Shown here: in pieces, positions 8,901 through 15,930 of the stretch
Layout of the letters: each line of letters starts with the position of its first letter
How positions within the stretch are numbered: the stretch's first letter is position 1
Assembly: GCA_963825445.1 (NCBI GenBank)
Contig: CAWGTM010000028.1
Span: forward strand, 62,001-126,000
Direction of reading: 5' to 3'
Length of the DNA: 64,000 bases
Source: Actinophytocola sp963825445
GTDB taxonomy: Bacteria > Actinomycetota > Actinomycetes > Mycobacteriales > Pseudonocardiaceae
Program-made: the position numbers and the translations under genes
Notes under the pieces: model-generated
What the model was told of the DNA's origin: nothing
Database searches by the model: none
The model's input: only the letters and a program-made list of their open reading frames with translations

Positions 8901-10491
8901 TTCCACGGCCGGCGTCGGGCTGATCTCGCCGCCGCCCCACCACGACATCTACTCCATCGAGGACCTCGCGCAGCTCATCCACGACCTGAAGAACGCCAAC
9001 GAGCACGCCCGCGTGCACGTGAAGCTGGTGTCGGAACTGGGCGTGGGCACGGTCGCGGCGGGAGTGTCCAAGGCACACGCCGACGTGGTGCTCATCTCCG
9101 GCCACGACGGCGGCACCGGCGCCTCCCCGCTGAACTCGCTCAAGCACGCGGGGACACCGTGGGAGGTCGGCCTCGCCGAGACCCAGCAGACGTTGATGCT
9201 CAACGGGTTGCGGGACCGGATCACCGTCCAGGTCGACGGCGCCATGAAGACCGGCCGCGACGTGGTGGTGGCCGCGCTCCTCGGTGCCGAGGAGTACGGG
9301 TTCGCCACAGCGCCGTTGATCGTCGCCGGCTGCGTGATGATGCGGGTGTGCCACCTGGACACCTGCCCGGTCGGAGTGGCCACACAGGACCCGGTGCTGC
9401 GCGAGCGCTACACCGGGCAGGCCGACCATGTGGTCAACTACTTCCACTTCGTCGCGAACGAGGTGCGGGAGATGTTGGCGGAACTGGGTTTCCGCACGAT
9501 CGACGAGGCCATCGGCCACGCCGAGCTGCTCGACACGAACGAGGCGGTCGAGCACTGGAAGGCCCAGGGCCTGGACCTCTCGCCGATCTTCACGGTGCCC
9601 GAGTCGACGTACGGCTCGTCGCGTCGGCGGGTCCGCGCCCAGGACCACGGGCTGGACCAGGCGCTGGACCGCACGCTCATCCAGCTGGCCGAGGCGGCGC
9701 TCGAGGACGCGCACCCGCTGCGGCTGGATCTGCCGGTACGCAACGTGAACCGCACGGTCGGCACACTGCTCGGGTCGGAGGTCACCCGCCGCTACGGCGG
9801 TGACGGCCTTCCCGACGACACCATCCACATCGGACTCGAGGGGTCGGCCGGCCAGTCGCTCGGCGCGTTCCTGCCGGCGGGCATCACGCTCGACCTGGTG
9901 GGCGACGCCAACGACTACGTCGGCAAGGGCCTGTCCGGTGGGCGGATCATCGTGCGACCTCACCCCGACTCGGCGTTCGCGGCCGAGCAGCAGGTGATCG
10001 GCGGCAACGTGATCGCCTACGGGGCCACGGGCGGTGAGATCTTCCTGCGTGGCCGGGTGGGCGAACGGTTCTGTGTCCGCAACTCCGGCGCCATCGCGGT
10101 CGCCGAGGGTGTGGGCGACCACGCGTTCGAGTACATGACCGGCGGCCGGGCCGTCGTGCTCGGGCCCACCGGACGCAACCTGGCGGCCGGCATGTCCGGC
10201 GGCATCGCTTACGTGCTCGACCTGGACCACAAGCTGGTCAACACGGCGATGGTCGATCTGCAGCGACCGACCGGTGAGGACCAGCGGTGGCTGCGCGATG
10301 CTGTTGCCAGGCACCACAAACACACCGGATCGGCGGTAGCGGCGTCGCTGCTCGGCGACTGGACCCGACGCGCGGCGTCCTTCACCAAGGTCATGCCGCG
10401 CGACTACCAGCGCGTGCTCGAGGCGATGCGGCTCGCCGCCGCCGAGGGACGCGACATCGACGAGGCGGTCATGGAGGCTTCGCGTGGCTGA
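5923..10491 (+). CDS. gltB: Glutamate synthase (NADPH) large subunit
   Basis: Large subunit of GOGAT: it releases ammonia from glutamine and transfers it to 2-oxoglutarate to make glutamate. I chose the GTG at 5923 because GGGAGGT lies six bases upstream and because it places the N-terminal nucleophile Cys at residue 22, after a short propeptide, as in the family. That gives 1522 residues, the usual size. Order: class II glutaminase (22-430), central domain, FMN/synthase domain (about 850-1200) with the Cys cluster of the 3Fe-4S site near residues 1136-1147, then the GxGxG beta-helix domain. The stop overlaps gltD by eight bases. Confidence 0.97.
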   Translation: MIFSAIPTAQGLYDPTTERDACGVAMVADIQGRRSHGIVNDALVALANLEHRGAAGAEPTSGDGAGILLQLPDALLRDEVDFALPPSDASGAHTYATGIAFLPADHDQRARVVSLIERLAGEEGLEVLGWRDVPVAPEAANVGPTARSVMPHFAMPFVAGIPDQDGNRPAGIDLDRLTFCLRKRAEHESVSAGCGAYFPSLSSRTIVYKGMLTTAQLPVFFTDLTDERLASAIALVHSRFSTNTFPSWPLAHPFRFVAHNGEINTIRGNRNRMRAREALLASDVIPGDLTRLYPICDPDGSDSASFDEVLELLHLGGRTLPHAVLMMIPEAWENNATMDPKQRAFYKFHASLMEPWDGPASVTFSDGTLVGAVLDRNGLRPARWWRTTDDRVVLASETGVLDVPPEKVVAKGRLQPGRMFLVDTEAGVIVDDDQIKADLAAELPYGEWLHAGLLKVANLPDREHVVQTNESVLRRQLAFGYTEEELKILLAPMAMLGAEPIGSMGSDTPPAVMSKRSRLLYDYFKQNFAQVTNPPLDAIREEIVTSVARIMGPEQNLLSPNPASCRHIQLPYPVIDNDELAKLIHVNDDGDMPGYACTVIPGLYEVDGDGEALASAIERVRREASEAIAAGARTIVLSDRDADHRMAPIPSLLLVSAVHHHLVRTKERLRVALVVETGDAREVHHVALLLGYGAAAVNPYLAFETIENMIRRGTLSGIESRQAIRNYVAALVKGVLKIMSKMGISTVGAYTAAQVFEAFGLANDLLDEYFTGTGSKLGGVGLEVIANEVAARHHRAHPENPTDRVHRRLEVGGEYAYRREGELHLFTPETVFLLQHATKTRREDVYRSYVDEVERLNREGGALRGLFKLRKEDRTPIPLDEVEPVEAILKRFNTGAMSYGSISAEAHETLAIAMNRIGGRSNTGEGGEDTARLYDPERRSAIKQIASGRFGVTSEYLVNATDLQIKMAQGAKPGEGGQLPPNKVWPWIARTRHSTAGVGLISPPPHHDIYSIEDLAQLIHDLKNANEHARVHVKLVSELGVGTVAAGVSKAHADVVLISGHDGGTGASPLNSLKHAGTPWEVGLAETQQTLMLNGLRDRITVQVDGAMKTGRDVVVAALLGAEEYGFATAPLIVAGCVMMRVCHLDTCPVGVATQDPVLRERYTGQADHVVNYFHFVANEVREMLAELGFRTIDEAIGHAELLDTNEAVEHWKAQGLDLSPIFTVPESTYGSSRRRVRAQDHGLDQALDRTLIQLAEAALEDAHPLRLDLPVRNVNRTVGTLLGSEVTRRYGGDGLPDDTIHIGLEGSAGQSLGAFLPAGITLDLVGDANDYVGKGLSGGRIIVRPHPDSAFAAEQQVIGGNVIAYGATGGEIFLRGRVGERFCVRNSGAIAVAEGVGDHAFEYMTGGRAVVLGPTGRNLAAGMSGGIAYVLDLDHKLVNTAMVDLQRPTGEDQRWLRDAVARHHKHTGSAVAASLLGDWTRRAASFTKVMPRDYQRVLEAMRLAAAEGRDIDEAVMEASRG

Positions 10492-12004
10492 CCCCAAGGG
10501 TTTCATGAGGAACAAGCGCAAAGAGGCCCCCAAGCGGTCCAAAGAGGACCGGCTGGCCGACTGGCGCGAGGTCTACCTCGACGTGCCGCAGGCGGAGCGC
10601 GACAAGGACATCCGCGCGCAGGCGTCGCGCTGCATGGACTGCGGGATCCCGTTCTGCCACTCGGGAACCGCCGGCTGTCCACTGGGGAACCTCATTCCCG
10701 AGTGGAACGACCTGGTGCGCCAGGGCGACTGGAGCACCGCGAGCCACCGGCTGCACGCCACGAACAACTTCCCGGAGTTCACCGGTCGGCTGTGCCCGGC
10801 GCCGTGCGAGTCGGCGTGCGTGCTGGCCATCGACCCGGACGCGGGCGGTGCGGTGGCCATCAAGCGGGTCGAGCAGGCGATCGCCGACCTGTCGTGGGAG
10901 AAGGACCTGATCAAGCCGCGCCAGGCGACCGTGTCGTCCGGCAAGAAGGTGGCGGTCGTCGGCTCCGGACCCGCCGGGCTCGCGGCCGCGCAACAGCTCA
11001 CGCGCGCCGGCCATGAGGTCACGGTGTACGAGCGGGACGACCGGCTCGGTGGTCTGCTGCGCTACGGGATTCCCGAGTTCAAGATGGAGAAGAAGGTTCT
11101 CGACCGGCGCCTGGCGCAGCTGCGCGAGGAGGGTACCCGGTTCGTGACCGGCTGCGAGGTCGGCGGCTCCGACCCGGGCGACCTGTCGGTGGAGACATTG
11201 CGCTCGCAGTTCGACGCGGTGGTGCTGGCGGTCGGCGCGCTGCGCGGACGCGACGCGCCGGACGTGCCCGGGCGCGCGCTGTCCGGGGTGCACCTGGCCA
11301 TGGATCACCTGGTGCCGGCCAACAAGGAGTGCGAGGGCGACGGTCCCACGTCGATCAGCGCGGCCGGCAAGCACGTGATCGTGATCGGCGGCGGCGACAC
11401 CGGAGCGGACTGCTACGGCACCGCCACCCGGCAGGGCGCGGCGTCGGTCACGCAGCTCGACCAGTACCCGCTGCCGCCCACGGTCCGCGACGACGAGCGG
11501 TCGCCGTGGCCGGTGTGGCCGGTGATCCTGCGGACCTATCCCGCGCACGAGGAGGCGGGGGAGCGCCGGTTCGCGGTGGCGGTGGACGAGTTCGTGGGCG
11601 ACGCCGACGGAAACGTTCGCGCGATCCGGCTACGCGAGGTGGTGGTCCGCAAGGACGCGGCCACCGGTCGCCGTGAGGTCACCCCGGTGGGCGACCACGT
11701 GGAGGAGTTGCCGGCCGACCTGGTCCTGCTGGCGATCGGCTTCGAGGGCGTGGAACACATGCCGCTGCTCGATGGCCTGGGCCTGTCCCTGACCGGCCGA
11801 GGCACCCTGTCGTGCGGTACCGACTGGCAGACGACTTCCGAAGGCGTCTTCGTCTGCGGCGACGCGCACCGCGGCGCTTCGCTGGTGGTGTGGGCGATCG
11901 CCGAGGGCCGCGCGGTGGCCAACGCGGTCGACGCCTTCCTCACGGGCCACTCGGACCTGCCCTCGCCGGTGCACCCGACGGCTCTGCCCCTCGCGGTGGT
12001 CTGA
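10484..12004 (+). CDS. gltD: Glutamate synthase small subunit
   Basis: The beta subunit of GOGAT (506 residues), which takes electrons from NADPH through FAD and two 4Fe-4S clusters to the large subunit. The N-terminal domain has the paired cysteine groups (CMDCGIPFC with a following Cys, and CPAPCESAC). Then come a GSGPAGLAAA FAD-binding motif around residue 165 and a GGGDTGADC NADPH-binding motif around residue 305. It begins with GTG inside the last codons of gltB (8-bp overlap), which indicates coupled translation and a 1:1 complex. Transcription probably ends at the hairpin 12032-12063. Confidence 0.97.
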   Translation: MADPKGFMRNKRKEAPKRSKEDRLADWREVYLDVPQAERDKDIRAQASRCMDCGIPFCHSGTAGCPLGNLIPEWNDLVRQGDWSTASHRLHATNNFPEFTGRLCPAPCESACVLAIDPDAGGAVAIKRVEQAIADLSWEKDLIKPRQATVSSGKKVAVVGSGPAGLAAAQQLTRAGHEVTVYERDDRLGGLLRYGIPEFKMEKKVLDRRLAQLREEGTRFVTGCEVGGSDPGDLSVETLRSQFDAVVLAVGALRGRDAPDVPGRALSGVHLAMDHLVPANKECEGDGPTSISAAGKHVIVIGGGDTGADCYGTATRQGAASVTQLDQYPLPPTVRDDERSPWPVWPVILRTYPAHEEAGERRFAVAVDEFVGDADGNVRAIRLREVVVRKDAATGRREVTPVGDHVEELPADLVLLAIGFEGVEHMPLLDGLGLSLTGRGTLSCGTDWQTTSEGVFVCGDAHRGASLVVWAIAEGRAVANAVDAFLTGHSDLPSPVHPTALPLAVV

Positions 12005-13218
12005 CCGCAACGGTCATCATGCACGCCCGGAACGGTCATCATGCGCAACCGCATGATGACCGTGTCGGCCTGTGGGTGCGTCTCGCAGTAGATCTCCCTG
12101 GCTGCGCCGCTGCCGAGGCGGATCTCCTTCGGGTAGCAGGGATACGTGACGGCCGGGTGGCTGTGTGCGAACGTCCCGATCGGACGGTCGTAGTCGCTGC
12201 GGATGCCCAGCTTCTCGGCGTTGTCACCGAAAACGACCGCGGCGGTCTCGCTCCGTCCGCCGAGGTTCACGCCCATCACCCCCGTCCTGGAGCCGTGGGC
12301 GCCGGCGATCGTGCCCCTGCTGTGCAGGTACTGCTCGCGGGCCAGCCACAGCGGCAGGGGCTTCGTACCCGCCCGTGCCCTGGCAGCTGTTTCGGGGGTG
12401 CGCCGCCGCAGGATCAGCGACCGGCCGGCGTAGTCGAACGTGGTCAGCAGGTGGTAGAAGACCCACGTGCCGATCATGCCGTCGTTGTCGGTGTCGACGT
12501 CGGTGCCCGACTCCGTCGAGGACCAGCCCACGGGAATGTTGCGTAGCTCCAGGCCGCCCAGCCTGAAGGAGTCCAGAATGCCGTAGTGCGCCCAGATGGA
12601 GCCGCCCTCGAAGTCGATCTTCTGACTGGCGACGGCACTCAGCCCGGCTTCCTCGGCCACCGTCGCACGGATGCTCAGACTCGGGGCGCCGGTGTAGAAC
12701 GTGAAGCGCTTCGGTGGTCCGCCGTTGACGGAGGCCTCCAGCAGCGGCATCGGGTCCATCTGCTCCAACGGCACCCGCGCCGAGTCGCCGTGGATCTCGT
12801 ACGCCGCACCGCGAACCGCCCCGAACCACTTCGCGTAGCTGTCCTCGCCGATCGCCTGCCAGTGCGGCACGGACTGGGCGTACTTGTCCTGCCGGATATA
12901 ACAGTCGGCCAGGAGGTAGTGGGCGTCCTGGTCGCCGGGCGCCAGCGTGAGCGCCAACTTCAGATACTTCTCGGCGTCCGGGAACCTGTTGCCCAGCAAC
13001 CCCACGTAGCCGCGCCGGCGGGCGGCGTGCAGGTTCGTGGGGTCCTGTCGAAGGAGTTCCTCGTACGCGCGGCCGGCCCGCTCGAACTCCCCGGCCTTGA
13101 ACAGAGCGTCCGCGTCGGTCTGCGCGAAAGCCGTGCCACCCAGCAGCGGTGCGGTGGCGGCGGCGCCGGCCACCACGGCCATGGCGCGCAACGCCGAACG
13201 TCGATCCCAGTAGGTCAT
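11536..13218 (-). CDS. Tat-exported TPR protein with retropepsin-like domain; C-terminus uncertain
   Basis: The N-terminus has a twin-arginine signal (WDRRSALR) and a hydrophobic stretch ending near residue 32. TPR-like helices follow (about 35-125), then a retropepsin-like fold (about 155-290) with a G-T-W...TFDYAGR segment typical of the family. Where active enzymes have a catalytic Asp in D-T-G-A, this protein has Tyr175-Thr-Gly-Ala, so proteolysis is doubtful. The frame has no stop until 11536, which puts its last 160 or so codons antisense to gltD and through the hairpin at 12032-12063; the true end is probably near 12040, after a frameshift or lost stop. ATG 13218 was preferred to TTG 13230. 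Confidence 0.7.
   Translation of the reverse strand: MTYWDRRSALRAMAVVAGAAATAPLLGGTAFAQTDADALFKAGEFERAGRAYEELLRQDPTNLHAARRRGYVGLLGNRFPDAEKYLKLALTLAPGDQDAHYLLADCYIRQDKYAQSVPHWQAIGEDSYAKWFGAVRGAAYEIHGDSARVPLEQMDPMPLLEASVNGGPPKRFTFYTGAPSLSIRATVAEEAGLSAVASQKIDFEGGSIWAHYGILDSFRLGGLELRNIPVGWSSTESGTDVDTDNDGMIGTWVFYHLLTTFDYAGRSLILRRRTPETAARARAGTKPLPLWLAREQYLHSRGTIAGAHGSRTGVMGVNLGGRSETAAVVFGDNAEKLGIRSDYDRPIGTFAHSHPAVTYPCYPKEIRLGSGAAREIYCETHPQADTVIMRLRMMTVPGVHDDRCGQTTARGRAVGCTGEGRSEWPVRKASTALATARPSAIAHTTSEAPRCASPQTKTPSEVVCQSVPHDRVPRPVRDRPRPSSSGMCSTPSKPIASRTRSAGNSSTWSPTGVTSRRPVAASLRTTTSRSRIARTFPSASPTNSSTATANRRSPASSCAG
12032..12063. terminator. 14-bp perfect hairpin after gltD
   Basis: Stem 12032-12045 pairs perfectly with 12050-12063 around a 4-base loop. 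The left arm repeats a 14-base element also found at 12009-12022 (22-bp period). It sits between convergent genes and could act in both directions, although the minus-strand frame reads straight through it. Confidence 0.65.
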
Positions 13219-13296
13219 GCGGCGAGTCAAGGCACCGTCGTGTTGTCAGCCCGTATGCGGTTTTCGATACGCCGACGATATGGGGTTGACCGTGGT

Positions 13297-13896
13297 CTAG
13301 CTCCGGGCGGCGGTGACCACCCAAGCGGCGGCGGTGACCATTCGATCGCACAGGACGGGGTCGGCGAGTTCTGGACTGATGGAAGCGGTCAGGAGGATGC
13401 CCTGGCCGCCTCCGGCTCCGATGACGACCTCGCAGTAGGTGCTGGGGTCGCCCATCACCTTCACGACCGCGGGCAGGCCCTCGATGGTGCGGATCTCGAA
13501 CGGCTCCCACACGAGGCCGCCGGCGTCCAAGCGGTCGCTGCTGTGTTGGTAGGCCAAACCGAGAGGGTCACCCGTCATGTAGACCGTGATCGCGTAGATC
13601 GCGTCCCCGGAAGGCACGCTGTTCCACTGACACAGTCCTGTCTCGTCGTTCGCGCCGTTGGTGGCCTTCGGTGGGAAGCGCAGCTCGGTGGTTTGCGTCG
13701 GGGTGAGCAACGCGCAGGCCTGCCGGTGGTGCGGGGTGAGGTCGATGGGCACCTCGATCGCCGGCGCCACGGTGGGTCGCGGTGTCTCCGAGGTGGTCGT
13801 GGGCTCGGTCGTCACGGGAGGAGACGGCGTGACGTCGTCGGTACACGCGCTCAGCACCACCGTCGCCAGGGCGAGCACGCACATGGTTCTCCGCAC
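13297..13896 (-). CDS. DUF3558 lipoprotein
   Basis: A 199-residue surface lipoprotein of the DUF3558 family, which is abundant in Pseudonocardiaceae and mycobacteria. The signal peptide ends in the lipobox LSAC (Cys18), followed by a Thr/Pro-rich linker to about residue 50 and the DUF3558 domain with its two conserved cysteines flanking a CxWN segment. Function is unknown. It is the last gene of a three-gene operon with the WXG100-like proteins at 13900-14985, only three bases after the previous stop, so it probably serves the same exported complex. The GTG start has GGGGAG nine bases upstream; ATG at 13884 is an alternative. Confidence 0.85.
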   Translation of the reverse strand: MRRTMCVLALATVVLSACTDDVTPSPPVTTEPTTTSETPRPTVAPAIEVPIDLTPHHRQACALLTPTQTTELRFPPKATNGANDETGLCQWNSVPSGDAIYAITVYMTGDPLGLAYQHSSDRLDAGGLVWEPFEIRTIEGLPAVVKVMGDPSTYCEVVIGAGGGQGILLTASISPELADPVLCDRMVTAAAWVVTAARS

Positions 13897-13899
13897 AGG

Positions 13900-14688
13900 T
13901 CAGCGCTCCCCGGCCAGTCGTTCGGTGATCACGCCGTCCGGACGCGTCTTCTCCTCGACGTACTTCTGCCGCTCCCGCTCGACCTCGGGTGCGTAGTCGG
14001 CCGGCACGTGGCCGGGGTGGTAGAGGTGCTCGTAGCGAAAGTCCGGACTGTCCACGTCGGTGGACGACGGCAACGGCTCGGGAATCGTGTCGGTCAGGCC
14101 GGCGAGTTCGTTGCGGCGTGCGGTCACCCACTCCCGGATCTGGTCGAGGTTGTCCTCATAGGCGCTGAACAGTCGTTCGCGGGCGGTGACGTAACCCTCG
14201 ACCACCGGTCCCGCCGCGTCTCCCGGCACCGGGGTGTTCGTGGCGGCTTTGCCCGCCTCGCTGAGGAACTGCTCGAGAGCCCACCCCGCGAGTGCGCCAG
14301 GATTCGCGTTCTTCACCGCGTCGATCACGGTTTTCACCAGACCTATCCCGGTTTCCATCCATTCGTGGCCAGGATTGCCGGAACCGGCGATCACCGAATC
14401 ACAGGTCTGCGCCGTCTTGTCCATCAGGTCGCGGCAGCTCTCGCGGAACTGGGTGGTGACCGCGAACATCATCCCTATCGCCTGCGCGGCGAGCAACGTG
14501 AACTCATGCTGCACGGCGGTGCACTTCTTGATGCGACTCAACTGCGTGCTGAACGCATCCGCCGCCGTACCAGCCCAGTTGGGTTCGCCGATGCGGTCGG
14601 GGTCGAATCCGTCGGCGCGGTACATGGCGATGATGGCACCCGACAGGTTGTACGCGCCGCGCAGTAGTTCGTCGTTGGTCACCGGCAT
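13900..14688 (-). CDS. WXG100/ESX-like exported helical protein
   Basis: A 262-residue protein with no signal peptide. Its first 100 residues resemble the helical hairpin of PPE/WXG-type ESX substrates, with a Trp-Ala-Gly turn near residue 38 (NWAGTAADAF) in place of the canonical WxG turn. The rest is helical and then disordered and charged. In Pseudonocardiaceae this gene arrangement (small helical protein, longer WxG protein, DUF3558 lipoprotein) is common. Secretion by a type VII system encoded elsewhere is inferred; no ESX ATPase lies in the window. Confidence 0.7.
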   Translation of the reverse strand: MPVTNDELLRGAYNLSGAIIAMYRADGFDPDRIGEPNWAGTAADAFSTQLSRIKKCTAVQHEFTLLAAQAIGMMFAVTTQFRESCRDLMDKTAQTCDSVIAGSGNPGHEWMETGIGLVKTVIDAVKNANPGALAGWALEQFLSEAGKAATNTPVPGDAAGPVVEGYVTARERLFSAYEDNLDQIREWVTARRNELAGLTDTIPEPLPSSTDVDSPDFRYEHLYHPGHVPADYAPEVERERQKYVEEKTRPDGVITERLAGER

Positions 14689-14691
14689 GGG

Positions 14692-14985
14692 TCAGCCCTG
14701 CCCGTCGACTCTGCGATACAGCTCGGCGATTTCCCGCAGCGCCTCGGCGGTCGCGTCGATGCGGTCGCACATCGTTCGCTGCCGGGTGGCGAGTTCTTCG
14801 GTGAACAGCGAGTACTGTCCCTCCGCCGCGAAGACCGCGGCCACCTGCAGTGGGCGCGGAGTGGACGTGTGTTCGGTCAGCACTGCGATCGGTTTGCGCA
14901 GCGCGTCGGCCACGGTCGGCAATTCGACCGCGAATTTCGCCAGTTCACCGACTTGGGTCACAAAGTCCTGCCCCGGATGTGTCAT
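14692..14985 (-). CDS. Small WXG100-like helical protein
   Basis: A 97-residue, predominantly helical protein, the size of ESX partner proteins. It lacks a clear WxG motif but ends in a Tyr/Arg-containing helical tail that loosely resembles the YxxxD/E secretion signal (ELYRRVD). It is the first gene of a tight operon, three bases before the longer WxG-like protein, and the two may form a heterodimer. Function is unknown; the assignment rests on size, helix content and neighbours. Confidence 0.65.
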   Translation of the reverse strand: MTHPGQDFVTQVGELAKFAVELPTVADALRKPIAVLTEHTSTPRPLQVAAVFAAEGQYSLFTEELATRQRTMCDRIDATAEALREIAELYRRVDGQG

Positions 14986-15114
14986 GCCTGCCCCCAGTTA
15001 CCCGACGTGTTCGGAACGTTACCCGTTCGGACGTCGGAAAGTCGGGTTCGGTGCCTTTGCGGATGCACCTTGCTGTTGACCTTCACGCCAATGTCAGGCT
15101 TTAGCGTCGCCGGC

Positions 15115-15930
15115 ATGACTGATGTGACTGTTCTCGGCCAGGGCATGATGGGTCGCGCCCTGGCGACCGCACTGCTGGCCGCCGGCCACGAAGTGACCGT
15201 GTGGAACCGAACTCCCGGGCGCGCGGCGCCCGGAACCCAGGAAGCCGCCACGCCCGGGGCCGCCGCGGCGGCCAGTCCGCTCGTCGTGGCGTGCGTGGTG
15301 GACAACGCCGCGCTGAAATCAGTGCTGACACCGGATCTGACAAGGAACCGGACGTTCGTCAACCTCACCAACGGCACGCCCAGGCAGGCGCGGGAATTGG
15401 CCGAGGAGTTCGGTGACTCCTATGTGGACGGTGGGATCATGGCGGTCCCGCCGATGATCGGGCAGCCCGGCTCGCTGATCCTCTACAGTGGATCGAAGGA
15501 CGGGTTCACCCAGGCCGAGCCGTTCCTGGAGACGTTGGGGGAGGCCAGGTTCCTCGGCGAGGATCCCGGTCGGGCCTCCCTCTACGACCTCGCCCTGCTG
15601 TCCGCCATGTACGGCATGTTCGGCGGCATCGACCACGCGCTGGCGCTCGGCGCGTCGGCCGGCGTGCCCGAGGGCGACCTGCGGCCGATGGTGGTCGCCT
15701 GGCTGCGGGCCATGCTGACCGGCCAGGAGCAGCCGGCCGACCACGCGGCCGAGTACGCCAGTCTGGAGATGCAGGCCCAGGCCTACGTGAACCTCCTCGA
15801 CGCCAGCCGGGACCAGGGCGTACGCACGGATCTGGTGGCACCCATGGGAGAACTGCTCCACCGCGCGGTCGCGGCGGGCCCCGGCCACACGATGGTGGAC
15901 CTGCTGCGCACTCAGAGTTCGGCCAGTTGA
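15115..15930 (+). CDS. NADPH-dependent imine reductase-like oxidoreductase
   Basis: A 271-residue cytoplasmic oxidoreductase of the beta-hydroxyacid dehydrogenase/imine reductase superfamily. The N-terminal Rossmann fold begins at residue 4 with VLGQGMMG (GxGxxG) and an NRT segment after beta-2 that suits NADPH. The C-terminal half is the all-helical dimerisation domain with YGMFGG and a conserved DHAAEY segment seen in imine reductases. The ATG at 15115 is chosen because the nucleotide-binding strand starts there; the open frame extends upstream to 14869 without supporting features. It ends by overlapping the convergent lyase gene by 19 bp. The substrate is unknown. Confidence 0.88.
   Translation: MTDVTVLGQGMMGRALATALLAAGHEVTVWNRTPGRAAPGTQEAATPGAAAAASPLVVACVVDNAALKSVLTPDLTRNRTFVNLTNGTPRQARELAEEFGDSYVDGGIMAVPPMIGQPGSLILYSGSKDGFTQAEPFLETLGEARFLGEDPGRASLYDLALLSAMYGMFGGIDHALALGASAGVPEGDLRPMVVAWLRAMLTGQEQPADHAAEYASLEMQAQAYVNLLDASRDQGVRTDLVAPMGELLHRAVAAGPGHTMVDLLRTQSSAS

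Noticed and set aside
5884..10542. Very long open frame on the minus strand opposite gltB
   Set aside because: Typical GC-rich antisense shadow: the product is Val/Arg/His-rich without motifs, and the plus strand encodes a complete GOGAT subunit.
12586..14667. Long plus-strand open frame opposite the TPR, DUF3558 and WXG-like genes
   Set aside because: No family similarity and composition of an antisense frame; the minus-strand genes have signal peptides, lipoboxes and operon spacing.
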